From the NCBI GenBank assembly GCA_003024175.1, contig MDYQ01000078.1, forward strand, positions 124,001-188,000: DNA of 64,000 nt, written 5' to 3'. This DNA comes from Planoprotostelium fungivorum (lineage: Eukaryota; Evosea; Variosea; Cavosteliida; Cavosteliaceae). Below the pieces are notes generated by a model. That model worked only from the letters and a program-made list of their open reading frames with translations. It was not told the origin of the DNA and did no database searches. Positions 57,563-64,000 of the stretch are shown here, one piece after another. The position numbers were made by a program, and so were the translations under genes. Every line of letters starts with the position of its first letter. Position 1 is the stretch's first letter.

Positions 57563-59660
57563 ATGTCTGAATCCAAAGCAGCAGCATCAGCATCGTCCAA
57601 GAAGGAGACGATATCAGGAAGAGTCCAGGGTGAGAAGGCCAAGGACGTCCGAACATCGAACATTATCGCGGCGAAAGGTGATTGAAAATCATGTGCAATC
57701 GAGGAGAGTGAACAGATGTCAACGATACACAGGTGTTGCAGATGCAGTTCGTACCAGTCTCGGCCCTCGTGGCATGGATAAAATGGTATGTATTGGGTCA
57801 CATTCTATGTTATAATCAAGGGATTTCTATCGTTTATTGATAGTGATTTAGATCGTATCACCGAATAATGAAGTCGTGATCACAAACGATGGTGCCACGA
57901 TTCTGAAGCAATTGGAGGTCAACCACCCTTGCGCTAAAATGGTGAGGAAAAAACATAATTGACCAAGAGCACAATGAATTCTTGGCACGATCACATTTCG
58001 AAAATCATATGATAATCTCGGAATGCTCATCAGAAATCAGCTCGTCGATCTGTCTCACGCACAAGACGTTGAAGCCGGTGATGGAACCACCACCGTCACT
58101 GTTCTCTGCGGTGCTCTCCTCGGTCAAGTCCAGAAGCTGCTCGCCAGAGGAATCCACCCCTCCACCATCAGCGAGGCCTTCTTAGAGGGTGAGTCCATTT
58201 CCCGCGAGACCACACGTGACCTCCATCAGGCGCACTCCAGGCCGAAGACATCATGCAGAAGATGTCCAAGCCCGTCGACCTCTCAGACCGCGAATCCCTC
58301 CTCAGCGCTTCCAACACTGCTCTCTGCTCCAAGGTCGTCTCCCAAAACACCGCCACACTCTCTCCCATCGCCGTCGATGCCGTCCTCAAGATCGTCGACC
58401 CCATCAAGGACACGAACGTCGACTTGAACAACATCAGACTGGTGAAGAAATTGGGAGGAACGATAGAGGAGACCGAGCTTGTGAACGGACTCGTTTTCAC
58501 TCAGAAGGTTGCACACGGTGCCGGAGGCCCCACGAGGGTCGCTAACGCCAAGATCGGACTCATTCAATTCTGTATTTCTCCACCAAAGACAAACGTGAGA
58601 GGAAAACCGTCGAATGCACGAGCTGATGTGGACAGATCGACAGCAACATTGTCATTTCGGATTACCAGCAGATGGATCGCATCTTGAGAGAGGAGAGACA
58701 ATACATTCTCGACATCTGCAAGAAGATCCAGAAGAGTGGATGCAACGTCCTCCTCATTCAAAAGTCCATTCTCAGAGACGCCGTGACCGATCTCTCCCTC
58801 CACTATCTCGCCAAGCTCAAGATCATGGTCATCCGCGAGATCGAGAGAGAAGACATCGAGTTCATCTCCAAGGTGAATCCTCTCCATCTACAACGACTGA
58901 CCTTCACAGACCCTCAAGTGCACCCCCATCGCCAGCGTAGAGTCGATGGAGGCCGACAAATTGGGCAGCGCCGAACTCGTTGAGGAAGTTGCCACGGGTG
59001 ACGGAAAGATCGTCAAGATCACCGGTGTCCCCAGCAAGTCCACCGTCTCCGTTCTCGTGAGAGGATCGAACAAGTTAGTCCTCGACGAGGCCGACAGATC
59101 TCTCCACGACTCTCTCTGCGTCATCCGCTGTCTCGTGAAGAAGAGGTGAGAGGAATGAGACGCACGGTGGACTCACCCCTCTAGATTCTTGATTGCCGGA
59201 GGTGGAGCACCCGAGACGGAGCTGTCCCTTCAGTTGGGTCAGTGGGCGAAATCGCTGACGGGGCTCCGCAGCATCTGCATGTCTGCTTACGCCGATGCCT
59301 TTGAGGTCATTCCTTACACGCTCGCTGAGAACGCTGGATTGAACCCCATCGCCATCGTTACGGAGCTGAGAAACCGACACAAGAAGGGAGAGGTGAGGAT
59401 AGAGAGGTAGAGAGGGGAGCTGATGAGGGTAGGTGAACGCGGGAATCAACGTGAGGAAGGGAACTATCACCAACATATTGGAAGAGAATGTTGTACAGCC
59501 ACTGTTGGTCTCCACCAGCGCTGTCCGTCTGGCTACTGAAACAGTTGCTATGATCCTCAAGATTGACGACATCGTGAGTGTCATCTCTTCTCATCATCAC
59601 CTCTTCTTCTCATCTTCACCTCTTCTTCCTTCTCACCACCCTCAGATTGCTGTAGCCTAA
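57563..59660 (+). CDS. CCT4: T-complex protein 1 subunit delta (chaperonin CCT4)
   Basis: CCT4 is one of eight subunits of the cytosolic chaperonin TRiC/CCT that folds actin, tubulin and other proteins. The ATG at 57563 opens [20 protein letters not shown]. Signature blocks follow: [134 protein letters not shown] and [20 protein letters not shown]. The GDGTT and GGAPE nucleotide motifs are intact. The protein ends ILKIDDIIAVA at 59660, after an intron, slightly different from the usual IDDI plus short tail. About nine short introns are seen. Confidence 0.95.
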
Positions 59661-60170
59661 TTTGAATAAAACACGTATCAAAAACTCTTCTCTTGTTTTC
59701 AAATGCGCTGGTTTATGAATAGGACGTTGTGATTCGATGCAGATAGAGGAGACTGTGCGTAGTACCTTCCGCTTCTATTTCCGTCCTCCGTGTGGATCTC
59801 AGGAAGCGAGCGAGGCCTTTAGAGGGGCAGAGGTTGACTGGAGATCTGAGAAAATCGGATCAATCGATAGTTCCGCAGTGTGGAGGACGAGAAAGTCACC
59901 TTTAAGCACCTCATGGACGTCCGCAGAAAGAATGCGGAAAAAAGCGGGCTTTCTCAGGCAGGAAGGATAGCGCCATCGCATAGACACAAAAAAGCCGACC
60001 GACACATAGACCGCCAGGCAGTGAATGGTACTGAACCCTCAACCGACACCCTTATTCCACGACATCGTCTCCACTGCCTCTTGAGTGAGTGACGTCTGCA
60101 GATCAGCCGCTAACCGATTATCATTCATGGCTAATCTTGTGACAGATAGTGAATCGCGATCTGAATAGAC
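59661..60170. other. Gap with uncertain small frames
   Basis: Two overlapping frames at 59737-60092 (for example VEDEKVTFKHLMDVRRKNAE) look peptide-like on the + strand but lack a family pattern, a clear start or a splice route. No gene is called. Confidence 0.35.
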
Positions 60171-61463
60171 ATGTTCGACATCAAATTATCCGCTCGTTAC
60201 ACCGCCTTGTTCGCCCACCTCTGTCTCATCGTGGCTGAGATCTTATGGGGTAGCATGGTGGTATTCAGCAAGAGTGGCTTAGAGACCATCCATCCCTCCG
60301 TCTTCTCTTGCCTCAGGCTGTCACTCGCTGCCATCATCTTCTTCATAGTCGCCTCCATCACAGATCGAGAGAAGCTATACACCAAGCCCACCGAATCCGA
60401 ATTCAAAAACTACCTTGCCATGGGCATCCTGGGTGCGTACCTGTCATTATGAGTCTGCCTTCAAAGTTGACACGTTCGCAGTGGGACTCTTCACCATCCT
60501 CTTAACTTTCGGTCTCCAATTATCGACCGCCACCAATGCCGTCATCTTAGAGATGACTTCCATTCCATTCACATCAGGTATCGCCATCTGTCTGGGAAGA
60601 GAGCCCTTCTCTCCCCTCCGTCTGTTGGGCGTCTTCTTAGGTGCCGCCGGTGGTCTCATCATGGTCGAAGTGGAGAAGCTGCAGCTGACCGGACCCTACT
60701 TCCTCGGTAACATCCTCCTCCTGATCGAAGGCCTCATCTTTGCCATCTACCTCATCATGGGAGAGGTCGTCTACAAGACAAAACCCGCGACCGTCGTCAA
60801 CTTGTGAGTCAGAGACATCTCACACTCTCCTCACCCTCTACAGTTACACCAACACCTTCGGTGCCATCCTCAACATCGCTTACACCGGTGTCGCCCACAG
60901 AGACCTTTTCAAATTAGACACTCTCATCTCCATGGACATGTGGACGTGGGCTTCCATCATCTACTCGGTCCTGATCGGTTCCGTCATCGCCTACCAGATC
61001 TACTCGTGGGGTCTACGCAACACTTCGGCCGTCATCTCTTCCGTCTATTTTCCGGTGAGTCTAAGACACCCACCATTCGACTCACTCTGTGCAGGTGCAA
61101 GCTCTATCGGGGATGGTGTTAGCTGCTCTCTTCTTAGGAGAACACATGGCCCTGCGAGTGGTCGTGGGTGGCTTCACAGTGTTCGTGGGGGTGCTGGTGG
61201 TGCTCTACACACAGAAGAAGAGGGAGGGAGAAGAGAAGGACTGCAAGTATGAGAGCGTGGATGGAGGGGAGGACATCGAGCTGAATGCACGTGGAGAGAG
61301 TAAGACACAATTGGAAGTGAGGGAGGAGGAAGAGAGGGAAGAGGAGGAAGAGAAGGAGGGGAAGGGATTAGAAGTGGTGGTGGTCATCGAGAGCGTACCC
61401 ACGGAGGGAAACGACTTCAACATGAGACAGACCCTGGACTTTGTTCCGCAAGGGAACATTTGA
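60171..61463 (+). CDS. EamA/DMT-family transporter
   Basis: This drug/metabolite transporter superfamily protein has about ten helices in two EamA repeats. The ATG at 60171 opens MFDIKLSARYTALFAHLCLI, then VAEILWGSMVVFSKSGLETI. The first repeat continues through an intron after YLAMGILG (GTGCGT to GCAG, about 49 nt) into VGLFTILLTFGLQLSTATNA and IPFTSGIAICLGREPFSPLR. The second repeat includes GPYFLGNILLLIEGLIFAIY, WASIIYSVLIGSVIAYQIYS and VQALSGMVLAALFLGEHMAL. The tail is highly acidic (REEEEREEEEEKEGKGLE) and cytosolic. The substrate cannot be told from sequence. The stop is at 61463. Three short introns are seen. Confidence 0.88.
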
Positions 61464-61758
61464 AGAGACGAAGATAAAGACGTATTTAATCAGGAATTCA
61501 TCCATCGATCACGAGTGAAAGCTGTGTAAAACGGCTAAGAGCGACGATGCACCAAGAGTTACGAAGAAGAACGTGAGAGGTGCATTGAACACAGAGCTGA
61601 CGTCTATCGGTGTGGATGTCTTCCTTCTTCCACCGCTCTCCTTGTGTTCAGCGTCTGAGTTCGAGGAAGAAGCTCCACCAAAGAGGAAGGATCAGGAGAA
61701 TGGGAGGTACATGCAGATGTACTGAGGAGTTTGCAAGAGTTTTTATCATTCTGTGTCT

Positions 61759-62320
61759 TCACATCCTGTTCCTCTTCCCTAACACATTGCGACAGTTTGG
61801 GCAGACGTGAACTGTATCCTGGGTTGATTCCAGGCAGAAGGGGATCAAACAACAACCGAGCCAACCTCCAAAGAGGCAGATTCCACCTTCAGAGTGTCAA
61901 GAGAGCCGAATCGAACGAATGGACGCACCAGCGGCGAGCCAAGTCAAGGATCCTGGTTCATGGCTGGTTTGAGTGACAACTTGAGCGTGACAAAGTGGGC
62001 ACGTGGTCGGTTGACCGCTATCATCCTCTTAGGGTGAATCTTATTCCAAACACTCACACATCATGCTGCCATCGATGCATTACATACGCTTGTGGAGCAC
62101 ATGTCGTATAGGACGGCTGAGGTTGATATTGAGGCTGTATATATTGAGGTTGTTGGTATTGGGGTTGTTGGTACTGCGGCTGCTGATAAGCCTGCGGCAC
62201 TGGAGGAGATTGAGGGTGTGGTTGAGGTGCGGCTCCATTCAACAGGGGTTGATTCTGTCCTTGCTATCCATCGTTAGACAAACGTGATCCGCTTTAGACT
62301 GCTCTCACAGGTTCAGCCAT
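61759..62320 (-). CDS. LITAF-domain (LPS-induced TNF-alpha factor-like) membrane-associated protein
   Basis: There are four exons. The ATG at 62320 gives MAEP, then a 45-nt intron leads to QGQNQPLLNGAAPQPHPQSP and a Pro/Gln/Tyr repeat (PQYQQPQYQQPQYIQPQYQP). The LITAF zinc domain reads TTCPLCHAQVVTQTSHEPGS, with LTWLAAG across another intron, then the hydrophobic insert GICLFGGWLGCCLIPFCLES and TVHVCPNCRNVLGKRNRM, stop at 61759. The CPxC and CPxC pairs that bind zinc are intact. Such proteins attach to late endosome, lysosome or plasma membranes by the amphipathic insert. The PQYQ repeat may bind ESCRT-type partners. The open frame alone misses the start because the first exon is only four codons. 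Confidence 0.9.
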
Positions 62321-62436
62321 GTCGATGCTTCTTGTGTGGGGTTTGTTTTGGTTGGTCTTCCGAAATTCGTGGGTCGTCGCGACATTTCTGACAATTTTAT
62401 CAACTTTAAATAAATAGGGAAACAATCATTTTATAT

Positions 62437-63022
62437 TCAACAGTTGACGTAGAGCTCGTTGATTTGATTCTGACGTGCCCTGAGGGATGCATAATACGAT
62501 TGCAGAGCTTCCTCCCTCTCTCTCCTCTTTTCATCCAGTAACTACATCCTATCAGAACAGAATCCATCGACCTCCCCACCCTCTTCCTGTATTGGATCAA
62601 ACTCGGATTTTTGATCAACATGTAAGCCAATCTCCATCGAATGACGGCCCTCGGTGTGTGTCCTGTGTTGGCTGCATCGGGGAAAGTCTCGTACAACTTG
62701 GTCAGTTTCCCTGTACCACGTCAGCGACCTCTTCGAAGCCTTCTCTTCACCTCTCCTCCTGTGAAAGAAATCGATGGTGTTGAGCAGTGGGTTCATCGCC
62801 CTCTCCACTTTCTTCGGTCGAATGAATAGAACGAAGATCTGCTTGACGGGGCTGGAGAGAGTGAGAGAAGTATACAAGTGAGTACGTACTGGTTGTAGTG
62901 GACGTCTGTGATCACGGCACCGTTCCAAGCTCTCCATCCGGAATCTAAGATGGCCAGTGAATCAGGCATCCTGGTGGCGTCAGCTGTGATAAGAGGAAGA
63001 GACTTTGATGACGATGAGTGTA

Positions 63023-63058
<36 letters not shown>

Positions 63059-63994
63059 TGTCGTAGGATCTCACATGGGCATGTCAGTTCTAGGGAACAA
63101 GATGATCGTTCCCATGATCGAGATAATGAAACGAACGGAACCACCCATCAGACCCGAGATACTATGTGGATGTCATTTCACGGTGGTACAGTCGTCCACT
63201 CACACAGAGGTGAAGGTGGCGAAGAAATCGAGAGCACCAAAGAGGCCTCTGAATCGAATCTCCATTCCTGAGGTGATCAACCGGAAAGCACTGCAGGTCA
63301 TCAGACAACGAACGAGCTCGACGGATGATGCATTCACATTCTCTTCAACATGGCGATGAGTAAACCGACACCAAAGATACCCAATAAGAAGGCCCAGAGG
63401 TCATCCTGTCATAGTGAGTGAGAGATCAATGATATTCAGATGGTGAAGACGATCGTACCCTCAGCCAAGCTTTGACAGATTCCAGAGTGCAAGCAGTGAT
63501 GATGCACCACCACATGAACCAATTGAGCATGAAACCGATGAAGCTGTACATGCCTTGGATACCGATGTAAGAAGTGCAGTGGTACACTTTGAACTGACTC
63601 CTTCGTATCGGCCACTCCCCCATTCTCAGTCGGTGACTCTGATCATCGTCAGTCACCGTATCTCTCTCCACTCACCCATCTGATCGTGTTCTTGATCAAG
63701 AATAACCAATTGAGGAGAATGATGGGTACCACAGCCTGAGAATGTGTCAGCCATGATCGCGTCTTCTATCGTGAAGAGAGATGGAGGAGAGAACGGAAGA
63801 CGTACCCCGAAAGCGTGATAACCAGAGTGGACGGCATTGATGATGAAGATTCTGGCGAAGGTGACCCAGTCAGCCAACTGTTGATCCAACTCGGCTAATT
63901 TGTCCAACTCCGTCGTGTCCATGTGGAGTGAGCTGGCTACCCCCGAAGCCTGTCTAACGGCCGACAGAGAGTGCTGTTCTCGTTCAGATGACAT
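62437..63994 (-). CDS. STRA6-like multi-pass membrane protein
   Basis: The ATG at 63994 opens MSSEREQHSLSAVRQASGVA; the true start could lie outside the window. Membrane segments follow: WVTFARIFIINAVHSGYHAF, VVPIILLNWLFLIKNTIRW, YSFIGFMLNWFMWWCIITA and DDLWAFLLGIFGVGLLIAML. Then come GLFGALDFFATFTSV, GGSVRFIISIMGTIILFPRT and DMPITADATRMPDSLAILDS. STRA6-type marks are the D.G...N.A...D.HYNPV stretch (LDSGWRAWNGAVITDVHYN, PVKQIFVLFI) and the C-terminal block AVIRWRLAYMLIKNPSLIQY. A basic tail (LLDEKRREREEALQSYYASL) ends at 62437. STRA6 is the vertebrate retinol-uptake receptor; related proteins exist in protists with unknown ligand. Exon joins near 63290-63360 are uncertain. A GAT microsatellite lies in one intron. 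Confidence 0.7.
63023..63056. repeat. GAT microsatellite in an intron
   Basis: About eleven GAT units in a row lie in an intron of the STRA6-like gene. It is likely length-variable between individuals. Confidence 0.9.
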
Positions 63995-64000
63995 CGTGTC

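Noticed and set aside
59737-60092. Overlapping small frames between CCT4 and the EamA transporter
   Set aside because: No start or splice path joins them, and both strands are equally open.

Overview
This window is nuclear DNA from a compact, intron-rich eukaryote. Genes are close together on both strands and are cut by very short GT-AG introns, mostly about 35-80 nt. The standard genetic code fits throughout. The best guess is an amoebozoan, possibly a protosteloid or similar predatory amoeba. That is an inference. It rests on a Sib-type adhesin (integrin-beta-like A domain, glycine-rich membrane helix, two NPLY tail motifs), tyrosine-kinase and LRR receptors, a fungal-type Trk transporter, and a tiny-intron gene style. 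I see no retroelement, virus-like element or CRISPR array.

Layout. 1-2642 (-): a CSC1/OSCA/TMEM63 mechanosensitive channel running off the left edge. 3518-4059 (+): a four-helix membrane protein. 4203-6787 (+): a Trk potassium transporter. 6986-8781: two small uncertain genes and an F-box protein. 9134-11088 (-): UTP-glucose-1-phosphate uridylyltransferase. 11731-20331 (-): a giant Sib-like adhesin with a mucin stalk. 21071-26835 (+): paladin. 27618-30754: two small secreted proteins (one with MRH-like modules) and an ankyrin protein. 31222-34633 (-): a kinesin-14, followed by tRNA-Cys and a 373-bp MITE. 36241-40815 (-): the mitochondrial presequence protease. 41033-41602 (-): a homeodomain protein. 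41961-45220 (-): a receptor tyrosine kinase with a degenerate GH18 chitinase ectodomain. 45495-49841 (-): an LRR/beta-helix secreted protein. 50129-51181 (-): a membrane protein. 51245-54171 (+): inositol monophosphatase and an OB/CCCH/methyltransferase protein. 54205-57038 (-): a membrane dual-specificity phosphatase and mitochondrial Met-tRNA formyltransferase. 57563-61463 (+): CCT4 and an EamA transporter. 61759-63994 (-): a LITAF-domain protein and a STRA6-like receptor.

The main discoveries are two. First, a predicted chitin-sensing receptor, signal peptide - dead GH18 - transmembrane helix - intact HRDLAARN tyrosine kinase, lies next to a co-oriented LRR/beta-helix ectodomain protein. 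Second, the palindromic word TCTACAACGTTGTAGA, whole or as half-sites, recurs in introns of nearly every gene. It sometimes fills a whole intron and sometimes is the 3' splice site, which suggests intron propagation or an intron-folding code. Other short words (TGACGTCA, TTTTATTCTATTTTATTC, GGCGGGAA) show a similar intron bias.

Gene models were read by eye from frame, splice consensus and family motifs, so exact exon edges are approximate. Outer coordinates are start and stop codons where I could identify them.
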